Part shown: positions 1 through 10,621 of the stretch, piece by piece
Position numbering within the stretch: position 1 is the first letter of the stretch
Layout: each line of letters starts with the position of its first letter
Source of the DNA: Mycogone perniciosa
Taxonomy: Eukaryota > Ascomycota > Sordariomycetes > Hypocreales > Hypocreaceae
Length of the DNA stretch: 64,000 nucleotides
Reading direction: 5' to 3'
Assembly: GCA_025331125.1 (NCBI GenBank)
Contig: JAOALB010000106.1
Span: 124,001-188,000, forward strand
Made by a program: the position numbers and the translations under genes
The notes under the pieces: model-generated
The model's input: the letters and a program-made list of their open reading frames with translations, nothing else
Databases searched by the model: none
Told to the model about the DNA's origin: nothing

Positions 1-276
1 GTACTTGAGCACAACGCATCTTTTTCTTTCCTTCCCTGAAATCTTTCCCTTCAATGCCGTCGTGGCTGCAATAATAACAAAGACCATAACTCCAAGGCTA
101 TGCGAGAAAACGGAACGAACGTGACAGTGTCCATGGCACACCCAACATTTTGTTCAAAAACAGCGAGCATCCGTGAAATCCATTCGAGTACATGCTATGC
201 AAGAAGCCATTCGCCAGCTTACACTTCTTTGGCGAAATCCAAGTGAAAAATAAACACCTCATAGGCGGAGAGCGCA

Positions 277-3200
277 TTAAAGAGCTACTTTCCCGCCATT
301 GAGGCGAAATGGTGCAGGACCTAGCTGAACGCTAGGACTGAAAGTCGAAGACGGCGTTGCAACGCCGTCTGAAGACATGGATGAAATAGAGGATAAAGAG
401 TTAAACCCAGAATGACCTCTGGTCATGGTTCCAGCGCGAGACATGGAAATACCTGGATTCGCCATGAGCGTCTCCGCACGATCAAAAACATTGCCGTGGA
501 ATACCGCCGCAAAAGACCCAGTCTGCGGCGTGGCAACTGTAGCCTGCATCGCAGGTCCTAGAGCTGCACTCTGTGGCGTTATTGGCACTTGGGTCGGCGA
601 GAGAACATTTTGTCCATAAGAGCCCGGCGAGGCTCCCCCTGACCCGGATGGTCGAAATAGGTGGTGCCATGGAGACTGCAAGATCGTATTGTGTGTCTCC
701 TTCATACTTTGATGAATCGGCCTCAATCGAACCCTAGTGTCTGGAGGCAGCGGAATTGTGTTGATCTCAGCCTTGATCTTATGAGCCAGTCTGGTCCAAG
801 AAGCGATGAAATTGCTACAAAGATTCCAAAAGGGTGTCTGGGATCTGATACCAGGATCCTTCAACTTGATAAGAGATAAGCGGTTCAAGACCTCTGTCTG
901 CTGGATGGTATCGTTGCACAAGGCAATGAGACCTCTCCAGTCCCGTAGCAGAGCGACTGGAGCACGCTGCTGCGTCGCGTTTTTCATCCCGCCCGTTAGT
1001 TGAGCGCTGAAGTTGGGCAAAATGCGCCAGACAACATCTGTTGACTGTTGCAGAGACAAGTATATCCTGTCAAACTGGGCATCTTCATCAGAGAAATCGG
1101 AGTTGATATCACGGTTGACGGGCTGTGGAAGCGACTCATTGGTACGAGGCAGTGATGTGAGTCTGGCAGTGCGACCAGAGCCATTCGGGTAAGGAACAGC
1201 TATGTCAGTTGCCACCCTCAAGTTGCTTGGGTTATGCAAAATGGTACCGTTGCGACTTTGTGAGCTGACAGGTTTGTGACCTGCGGAGGCTGCACTTGAC
1301 GCTTCTCGGAAGTATGGCTTGATAGTGTCATTATTATCCGACGCGTCATGGCTAATGGGTCGAGGCTTCTTGTTTTCGGAGGAAACAGATGAAAGGGTAA
1401 CACGAAGCTCCATGATACTGTTATAAATCAACATCAGGAGAGTCCGAATATATCGGGCGTCCCCATTGTTAACAAACGTATCGATGTTGTCGGCCAAGAG
1501 AGTGCAGACGTGTCCGTACGCGCCTACTAGTGTTTGGCAAGCCCGATGAACATTCGCGTTGTCTCTAGACGGCTGCTCGCTGCCCTCAGCCAGTGCCATG
1601 TCATGCTTTTGGATTTCCTGTTCTAGTTCTTCGACATGTGAGTTAGTGTTGTAGAACACGATTTCAAGACTGGATCTTTTCGCGGCTCCGTCGTTCGTCA
1701 GCGTCATAAGCATTTGAATCATAGGGTGAATCTGAAACACAGAGTAGAGAATGCCTTTGGCAGCTTCAATGACGGGGTCAAAAAACTTCGACTCCCGCCG
1801 GCGCTCGGGGAGGACTGAGAGTCGCCGCACGTAGACTGGTCGTTGTAATGAGGATTCAGTAGTGGGTGTCGCAGGACTCTTGGCAGTGACCGGGGTGCCT
1901 TGCATGGCAGAACCGTGACTCAATCCCCGGTAGTGGCTGAAACGGTTATTCGCCTCAATCTCATCCAAAGTGCCTAGGTCGGATGTGGTCTTCTTTGCTA
2001 GCATGCCCATGCGGCGCTGACGGCTATCTGGCCTGTCGGAACGTAGCAGGGTCTCGGAATTGCTGCGACCACGTTCACTGACATTTCCTATGGTCAAAGG
2101 CAAAACTCCTGGACGGCGGGTGGCTGTGTTCTGCTGAGATAGACCCCGATAATGTGATCTTGTCGGAATTGGAGGAGGGCGTGATCCAAGACTAGGGGAT
2201 CGTATGTCGGGTACATCAGAGCCATTGACCTTGATGGGGAATCGGCCACTGGCCGCACGTTTCAGCGGAAACCGGGGTGTGTCGGCACCTTCGCTTGATT
2301 CGTCGCCGGTACCCTCAGCTTCCCGTCCATTGATGGCGTGTTGCTTCAAAAACTTCTTGATATGGGCGGTGATCGTCATTTCGTTGACTTCGCTCTCCCT
2401 CGAGATGCCTTCGTTCGGAGGACTTGATGATTGGGCCTGCAAAGCGTCTCTCGGTGGGAAGCTTATGGGGTTTCCTTCAAATTTGAGAACCTGAAGGGAA
2501 ACCATGTCGGCCAGGCAAAGGGGGAGCTCTCGAATCTGATTCTTGGGTATTGACAAAACCTTCAAAGATGAAAGCCTTACGATATCGGGCGGCAATACGC
2601 GAAGCTGATTCCGGCCGAGGTCAAGAATCTCTAGAGATTTCAACTCGCAAAGCTGTCAATTTGTTAGATGCAACGCGCTCAACGGGATAAAGCGTAGGAT
2701 ATGACCGCACAGGCATTGGAAATTCCTTGATCTGGTTGCCCCGGATATTGAGGTATCGCAGCGAGGCACATTCGGCGAAGCGGGCTGGCAAGGAGGAAAG
2801 CTGGTTGTGTGATAAGGCAAGACTATTGTTGATCATGCTGTGTCAGCAACAGGATCAGGCTTTCATCCATCAATCAACTCCTGTAACTCACCGTTCCAAT
2901 TCCGTCTTGAATATGTCGACCACCTCTTCTGGTAGTTTCTGTATGCCCTTGCGACTCAAATCAATGGTCACGCCGGCCTTCAGGCCGGGCCCAACCTCAA
3001 CGGCCTGGCTTTCGCTCTCAAGGGCATTTAGCATCGAGTCGCGGGCGAGGCTAATGACTTGGGCAGCCGTCAGTACGCTCGAGGCTGACAGGCTTCCGCC
3101 AGGCGTGCCATTCCGAACATTGGGAATTGGCGGTAGTGGCATCGGTGGTGGTGGTGAGGGACCGTTGACCGTGGCTGCAGAGTTGAGAAGGGGACGACGT

Positions 3201-3340
3201 CCTTGGGCTGGGTTCTCCGGCAAACCCCTGAGGGCGTTTTGAGCAGACTGAGCAGCGACGGCTAGGGAACCTGCACCAGCAGCACCACCAAGACCTGCGC
3301 CGATGCCAGCAGCAGCAGGCGTTCGGTCTGGTCGCTCCAT
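277..3340 (-). CDS. SOG2: SOG2-family leucine-rich-repeat protein of the RAM network
   Basis: Three exons on the minus strand: 3340-2892, 2837-2711 and 2652-277. The introns are 54 and 58 nt with GT/AG borders, and the joined frame encodes 983 residues. The N-terminus is low-complexity Ala/Pro. Leucine-rich repeats of the LxxLxLxxNxLxxLP type run from about residue 120 to 260 (for example LNIRGNQIKEFP, ILDLGRNQLRVLP). A long Ser/Pro-rich, partly helical C-terminal region follows, as in fungal Sog2 proteins. In yeast, Sog2 works with the NDR kinase Cbk1, Mob2, Tao3, Hym1 and Kic1 in polarised growth and cell separation. The start is the only ATG that opens this exon, just before MERPDRTPAA. 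The LRR block spans both introns, which supports the splice model. The family call rests on architecture and length. Confidence 0.85.
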
Positions 3341-4938
3341 GGCGATGGAGAGGGGCGAGTCGTATCAACTCTCTTCTTGACACGCGGGCGTGATGGAGGA
3401 CGAGCAAGGTCAAAAGTTGAATCGGGAAATCGGAGTCAGGTCAAGGTGCAAAATGTTTCAGAGACCCCCTCGTACCCTTGGGCAAGGGCCCTGGGAGTCT
3501 CGCGCCAGAAAACCCGGGGAACTGTTTAGGCGGACAGGGGCTGCGACAGATTGGTAAGCGAGGCACGTGAGGTCATCGTGATCGGAGCGTCGCCGGGGCT
3601 TTTAGGAGGATTGGAGCATTTGGCTTGGGAGGGGAAACGGATTCAGAGAAGCTGGCGCCAAAGGCCGTTCGACGTTGTTAACTTGAGGTTCGTAGATGGA
3701 GGTTTTCTTTGGGGGGTTGAAGCAGCAGTCCCCTGGCCTGGAGTTTCGAGCCCCTGAAACACTAGCGGAACGCCCCAGCGGTGGGCGGGTGAATACAGTG
3801 CGAGGATCAAGTTGTGGCTGGTCAACAGCTCTCTCAGCAAACGCCGTTGGCCACTGAAGGCCCGGGACCAGAAGCGTCACACAGTGCGGTTGAATAATGT
3901 GGCTTGCAATGGGTCATACGAGAACGCCTTCCGTGCTCTGCCACTGGACTGACTGGCTCAGTTCAGTTCCGTTTCTCTCGGTGAAACAAACTGACCACTT
4001 GCATCTAAGATGTCCCATGTCTTCCTTTCGAAAGGGTCCAGCATATGCACTCCGTAAAACAGTACAAACATTGTTCTTTTGAATGCTCATGCAGACGGAT
4101 GGCTGTACGAAGTACGAAGTACGAGTACATGTATATATGTAATAAATCGTACGAGCACATACGAGTGCTATTGCCATTTCATCAAATGCATGGCATGGAT
4201 CTCGAATGTCCAGGAGAACTATTAATACCCGGCACTACCAGATTAGATTAGTTGTAGGATTAATAAGGTACCGGCCCCTATTATTACTTACCATGAACTG
4301 GTCAACAGAGAGCCCCCAAAGGCCTGGTTCGTAACTACGGAACAGCACCTCCGTACAATTTACCAATGCACCGTCACCGTCGCTTCCGAAGAACCGGATC
4401 CATGGATCTCGCATCAAAGGCGGGGCGATTAATATTAGACGCGATGAAAGCTAGCACTACTCTCACTAAAACATCTGATTTCATCATGTACGAGTGGTAT
4501 ACACTTTTGGCGTTGTGTCAATGCCTGTCATCCAGGCAGTTTGGCGCCTCACAGTCATCACCCGCGGCAATAGAATGGCGCTACCAGATGTGGGGAAAAG
4601 CAGCTGGATAGCCTCAGTGGATGAAACCCGTCATAACTCACAACTTCCCCTGCAAAGCACTAGGCTCTCTGTTCTAGTACTAGTATCCGTCCTGTCACAA
4701 CTTCAATTTCATGAGAGAAGAGACAACACCAGTCCCAGTACTCCGTACTCCGTACTCGTACGCGTCTTCGAAAATGATTACAGGTCCAAGTTCTTACTCA
4801 TATGTTCCAATAATATCATACCGCCCTGCTGAGGCCGCTACTGCCACCCGTTAATTCCGCTTCTCAGCCTCTCTCCCCTTCATTCATCCATTCATTAGAC
4901 CAAAAACACACAACTCCGGCACAGCATCTGCCTTCGCC
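3341..4938. other. Divergent intergenic region SOG2 / RecQ
   Basis: About 1.6 kb between two divergently transcribed genes, so it should hold both promoters. I see no convincing coding frame. It carries the dispersed short motifs of this genome: a TACGAAGTAC-type run at 4105-4130 and TACTCCGTA repeats at 4739-4762. Confidence 0.6.
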
Positions 4939-6608
4939 ATGCCGAACCCCCTGCAGCGGACAAACTCATGCACAGATATCGGATTTACTCTTCGGAGGCA
5001 ATTCCATAAAGACGATTTCCGGTAAGTGCCGTTTCTTTTTCTGCCATTCGTTGCTTTTCTTCCTGAGGACCCTGACGTAAGAATCCTTATGTCAGTCAGC
5101 CTTGAGCACATTTGACTAACACACTCGTAATCATCACAAGGCCCCATCAACGTGAGATCATAGAGGTAGCATTAAGTGGCCATGATGTCTACGTTCAGGC
5201 AGCCACATCCTTTGGCAAGAGCCTGTGCTTTCAGCTTCCCGCCGTGATCGATCAAGGCAGTGAGTAGGGCCAGTGAACCTTGCTCCACAGGGTAGACAGC
5301 TAATGGGCTCTTTTCTTTCAGTCACAATTGTCGTTTCGCCATTGCTGAGTTTGATGGTAGCCATTTCCTGCTTTTGGTCCCTTCAATGGTGCTGATACGC
5401 CGCAGATCAATCAGGTAGAGGCCTTGAGGGCATCGGGAATCGACGCCAGTTCTCTAAACAGCAACACGCCATACAATGAGCGGGATCGCATCCAGCGTGA
5501 CCTTGAAACAGGGCACCCGAGGACCAGGCTCCTCTACGTCACCCCTGAGTTGTGCTCCGGATCTCGATTCCGAGAGCGTCTGCAGGTCGTGCACAAACAG
5601 AAAGAGTTGGCACGGATCGCCATTGATGAAGCCCATTGTATATCGGAGTGGGGCCATGATTTCCGCAAAGACTTCCAGCGACTGTCGTGGTTCAGGGAAA
5701 CGTTCCCTGAAGTACCAATTATGTGCCTTACGGCAACTGCAAACCCCCAAGTCCGACAGGACATACTCAGGGTCTTGCGCCTGGATGCTACACCGGATAG
5801 AATAAAGACGTTTCTTATGAGCCCACAACGGAGCAACCTCCATTTGGAAATCAGATACACGAAGGATGAGGATGACAACCGTCTTTCCGACTTTCTGCGA
5901 TGGATTCGTGGAGTTTATGGCCGTAGACGCACCGAGCCGCGAAAGTCCGAGCTGTTGCTACATGGTGAGAGAGCCGAAAACGTTTCAGGCATCATCTATA
6001 CGATCTCTCGCGATGAATGTGAGTCCCTGTCAGCTGCTCTTCGAGACGAAGGCATTGGTGCTCGGCCATTCCATGCCAAGCTGTCCAAGGACCTCAAGGA
6101 GGATACCTTGGCTCGGTGGATAAACAACGAACCTGGATACGATATAATCGTAGCCACAACCGCGTTTGGAATGGGAATAGATAAGAACAACGTCCGGTTC
6201 GTCGTCCACTGGCGGCTCCCAAAGTCATTTGAGGGCTATTACCAGGAAGCCGGACGAGCAGGACGAGATGGCAACGCCAGCTACTGCTTTCTTTACTACA
6301 GCCGTGAGGACCTAGAACGGGTATCGAGAATGGTCAAGGGCGACTCGAGAGAGGAGTCGAGCTACGATGCGCGAATGCGCAGTCTCCAGGCGCTAGCGCT
6401 TTACTGTGAGAATGTTGGCTCCTGTAGACATGCTGCCATCTGCAAATACTTTGGCGAGGCGACGACGCCTGAGTGTGACTTTGCATGTGATTGGCACAAG
6501 GATGCTGAAGATTTAGAGATGAGATTTATGAGAGGGTTAGCGAGCGAGGAGTGGGTGAGCACACAGGCTATGCAGGGGACGTATGATGGCTATATGGACG
6601 ATTATTAA
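4939..6608 (+). CDS. RecQ-family ATP-dependent DNA helicase (short form)
   Basis: Four exons: 4939-5021, 5141-5259, 5322-5356 and 5406-6608. The introns are 119, 62 and 49 nt and the product is 479 residues. Motif I reads TSFGKS near residue 50 (a Walker A variant). The DEAH box sits in IDEAHCISEWGHDFR near residue 152. The second RecA lobe is present (ATTAFGMGIDKNNVRFVVHW, then the QEAGRAGRDG arginine-finger motif). A RecQ zinc-binding subdomain follows near 410-440, with four cysteines around CENVGSC, CKYF and CDFAC. The protein stops soon after, with no winged-helix RQC or HRDC domain. RecQ helicases unwind 3'-5' at forks and recombination intermediates. The helicase core straddles the introns in frame, which confirms the model. 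Which fungal RecQ subfamily it belongs to is not resolved. Confidence 0.88.
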
Positions 6609-7143
6609 AGGGGGTAATCCGGAGGCATCGCATCTTAATAGAGATACTTCCAAGAAATTTAGCTTAAAACAATCTCTGCCTATACAGTTCCTTTAATGGA
6701 CAGTGCAATGTTCAGGCCATCGAATGTCACCAGGTCAAGTAGTAACATCGCATATTCTGATTCGAGGCACACAAAGAATTTTATGCCTGGTTTTTTTTAC
6801 TTCTCGAAATGTATACAACGATAGTAGTACCGGCATTCTGAGAGACGAGAATATATTCGTGTGTACGGAGTATAAGCTTCCTTTTTTCTCAACAGATTCG
6901 CAACCGAGATGATCATAATGGCGTTGTTGAAAAGCAAGACTTCAGGGAATGGCTGATCCAACAGCTTCTTCATTAACTCTCATAGAGCGTACATCCTACG
7001 GAATAATATCTACGTGTTTCACAGAATGTGCATTACCCGTGGGCTTGAATCTCAGATCACAACCGAGTTATGTTCGCATCTATCAACAAGAGTGAAGCAG
7101 CTTTTCTATCCTCGCGATTCTAAAGGAACGCTAATCAGACAAA
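6609..7143. other. Convergent intergenic region
   Basis: 3' flanks of the RecQ and DUF2470 genes. AT-rich, no gene seen. One TACGGAGTA motif lies at 6864-6872. Confidence 0.5.
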
Positions 7144-7830
7144 TCAGTGCTTCTTAGTCACTTTCTGACTCTTCTTCTTCTCAGCAATAATGCCATCAAT
7201 CCTCCACCACGCCGTCGCGCCCTCAATGAAAACACTCGCCTCCCACTGCCACCATACTAAAGACCACCTCGGAACTCCATGTCTCTGCATCCGCCTTTTA
7301 TCAAACATCACCGCCTCCGTCAGATGAATTGCCACCACCGGCACGAAGATGGCCTTCACAATCCACGTGAACCACGTCGGGCCCCCCGGAAACACCGCCG
7401 TCACCGCATCCCAAAGCATACTGCCTGGCTCAACCCAGGGCAGACTCGCCAGACAAGCAAAATAGAATGACACCGCCCCAAAAAAAACACAGTCGAATCC
7501 CCGTGGCGCCGCATACGACGTGATGTAAATGTCACTGACGCCGAGGGCCTCCTGCGCGGCAGTGTCCATGGCGATGACGCGCGCCTTGACATCCGCCCAG
7601 GAGGTGAGCGGAGGCGAGAAGGGGACGTCGTAGTCGACGCCGTTGGCACGGATGAGCATGTCCTTGAGAGTTAGATCTCGGAGAGAAGGGGAGGACGTTG
7701 CGGCGCGGGTGGAAAGGCCAGTATAGTGGCGGAGATAGTGGCCAAGTGCGCGTGTGTGGTTTTGGTTCATGTATGAGATGATGAAGTTTTTACGCTCCTC
7801 ATCGGAGGGACCAGCGGCAGAGGTGGCCAT
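7144..7830 (-). CDS. DUF2470 domain membrane protein
   Basis: A single exon of 228 residues beginning at a clear ATG. The N-terminal part (about 12-95: KNFIISYMNQNHTRALGHYL ... ALGVSDIYITSYAAPRGFD) matches the DUF2470 fold found next to heme- or FMN-binding modules. The C-terminal half has two hydrophobic spans, near 112-135 (FFGAVSFYFACLASLPWV) and 152-175 (FTWIVKAIFVPVVAIHLTEAV). The tail is lysine-rich (EKKKSQKVTKKH), consistent with an ER or endomembrane protein with a cytosolic basic tail. Fungal homologues are annotated only as integral membrane proteins, and the biochemical role is unknown. Confidence 0.8.
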   Translation of the reverse strand: MATSAAGPSDEERKNFIISYMNQNHTRALGHYLRHYTGLSTRAATSSPSLRDLTLKDMLIRANGVDYDVPFSPPLTSWADVKARVIAMDTAAQEALGVSDIYITSYAAPRGFDCVFFGAVSFYFACLASLPWVEPGSMLWDAVTAVFPGGPTWFTWIVKAIFVPVVAIHLTEAVMFDKRRMQRHGVPRWSLVWWQWEASVFIEGATAWWRIDGIIAEKKKSQKVTKKH

Positions 7831-10621
7831 GATGATGGTCTTGTGCGCGGCCAGAAATTCACTGGAGTTAGGTTACAGATTGAGATCTGAAAGATCAATA
7901 TGAGTTGAAAGAGCGAGTGAGTGAGTGAAAGGTTGAGGACACGAGGCCGAGAGGTGGAGTCTAACCCTACTCGAGATGCACAGATCATGGAATGCTACGT
8001 ACTTCATACTACCTACCAACAAATTGGTCACTATTAACCATTGATCGCTTGACGTGATTTTCAACAAAGGCCCATTAAGTGATTAACACCAACATCAGGT
8101 TTTAATTTGGCTTCATTTGAGCTCATGTCTCCCGTTGCTGTTTTCCTTCATACAGCTTATGGAGGTTGAAAACTCTATTGATCCTTCAAATTTGCGGCTC
8201 TATCCGACATTAGTAGCATCTACGATCAAGCATCGAAAAAGAGCATAAAAGGAAAAAACCTTAAATTCCTACTTACCTCGAATGGTTAACAGAACCATTT
8301 ACAGTCATTTCAGGAAGATAATGGTCACTCTTTACTACCATTTAATGCCTTTGTACATCGGAGCCAAAGTTCTGTGTGATGCATCTTGACCTAACCTATA
8401 CAAGAGCGGTTCAAAACCCATAGTTGTCAAGACAAGCTAACAGCAAGTAAAAATTGTAATAACGTATCATAGGGCGTCCTAAGATCTAGTTTTATGGGAG
8501 GTTAAAGGGTAAACATGACCGTTGTTTAATTAACGTTTGTATGTGTGAGCAAACATTTGCCTCACCATGCCCTGGTTCAATCACTAGACCGCAACATCTT
8601 CCTTCATGTTGACATATGCAAAGACGAAAAAGAACACAGATTTGAGCTCATGCACCACACTCAAATATCTATATCAAGCTGACAATCCCATTTTTGTCTC
8701 ATACTAGTATGGGCGAGAGAGCCCAGCATGCGAAAACCGTCGCACCATAATGTCAAAGCGAACAGTACAGAGTAAATATATGTCCCCATCACGTACATAC
8801 GGCTATACGACCTGCAGATGGCGATTTTAGTCGCTGTTATACCCACACCGAAATACCTCAAATTGGCCATGGAAGGCAGGCATGCCATCCACATATGCCC
8901 TAGCAAGTGCATTGCGCATCGGAGTTTTGAGCCGTTCTGAGCAAAGTGGGAACGTTAAGCACATGGAAACCGAGTACGAGGCCGTATTAACGGATCCGAT
9001 GGGCCTCATAATACTACATAGCCTTTGTCAAATATGCTTGGCAGGATATGGGAAAAGCTTGATGAAGACACCAAGTTCCGTCTTGCCATTTTTTGCACTC
9101 ATAATTCTCAAGGATAGAGAGACGAATAAAGGGGGGGAATAAACCAACTTCAGAGCCAGTCCTCTAGCACCCAAAGTGTAAGAAGTCTGTTTGATATACC
9201 TCAACCCTAGAAGATAGGTAGTTTCAAGCTTCGCATCAGGTCGTGAGCCCAATTCAGATGACCGCAACCAACCTAGTCCCGGTGCGACGTCGGCGACACA
9301 CCGAGTGGACATCTCCACGGTGAGGGATCCGGGTCCTCTATTTGTGGAAGCCGATACTATTTCTTCCAGATTTTGTTTGTCGTCTCCTCTTACTAGGCAA
9401 AATCGTTGGTCTGGATTCGAGTACGGAGTAGTATTGATCGACCGGCATCGGCCACCCGGACTTTGGGGCCCCACAGATTCCCCGGCCAGTGACTCAAAAG
9501 GGTGCTCGTTTTGATAACAGGATAATAAGCTCATAGTATGTAGCGGGAATAATCAATGGGGTCGAGTTGATATAAGGCTCCGGCGTCTACCGGATTTTCA
9601 TACTCGATACTCCGTGCTCCGTACTCCGTACTTGGCACAAAATTGACCCGCCGTGGCTCAGATGAGCGAATGCAGGGATAGTCGTCTCTAGCATCACACA
9701 TCCAACTGTAACGAGGTGTGTGAATCTCGCTGATGGTTTCACTCGCTTGTGTGAACATGGCTGTTAGCAGACACCTTTCTCGGGCACTTCCGCAACTATG
9801 TCTTGCGATATATAGGCAAATATGATAGTCGTGCCATCAAGCAATTGAACAGCGAGTTGCGCTTGATTCAAGATGGTGTGTAACTGAAGTGGGTTTGACT
9901 TGTAACCTTGCGCCTTTAATGAGGTAAAATTGGCTGGGTGCTTTTGGAAGCGACGGCTGCGGACCATTTTTATTCTTCAGCTGCCCAGCTTGGCAATCGT
10001 TGTCCGGGGTCGGGATGAATATAACCACGGCAAAAGCCGTGTTTGAGGATATCATGAGCGTGGTATTGCTGTATCACGCGCTGACCAGTATCAACACTGC
10101 ATCTTGAGTAGGTTGCGACAGTGTCGTCATCATCGACGTGTCCTGAAATCGCGATCCAGTGTATAAGAAGTGAGTCACTCGCTAGCTGAAAACAAGGTGG
10201 TAGTCTTTCAGCCATCTTCGTTTCCATTACGTCTAAAGCAGACGAAAAGGCCGAACATCGAAGAAACTGTCGATCAAGTTCATGCTGGATGCACATCAGT
10301 TTTGGTGTCCTGCTCGCGCTTCGCGTTTTTCTAACCCTCGGAATTCCGAGGGCTTGGACAGGTGGGACAGGGAAATGAGCAATATCTGCTGAATAAGCCG
10401 CCGACGCCTTCCTGTTTAGGTGTGGTAGGGTGGTACCTCGGAGTTCTGCTCGGATTTCAAATTTTCCACACACATTCCACAAATCTTTCGCCTTCGCTTA
10501 TCAGATCAGATTGATAAAGATTCATATTTGCGCCTCCAAAGGACCCCTCACGCAGCTCATTGCGCCTCGCATTTCCTTTTCGATTTGCGCCCGTTGTCGT
10601 AACTCCGACCCATTTTCGCAA
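7831..10621. other. Long intergenic region
   Basis: 2.8 kb between two divergent genes. Reading frames here are short, lack domain-like composition and mostly start without ATG. TACTCCGTA/TACGGAGTA motifs sit at 9421-9430 and, as a tandem run, at 9601-9632. I see no RNA gene. The part just upstream of 10622 is open in the frame of the next gene but holds no in-frame ATG, so I treat it as its leader. Confidence 0.5.

Noticed and set aside
9028..9534. 168-codon minus-strand frame
   Set aside because: No recognisable motif and repeats of the intergenic TACTCCGTA type overlap its region.
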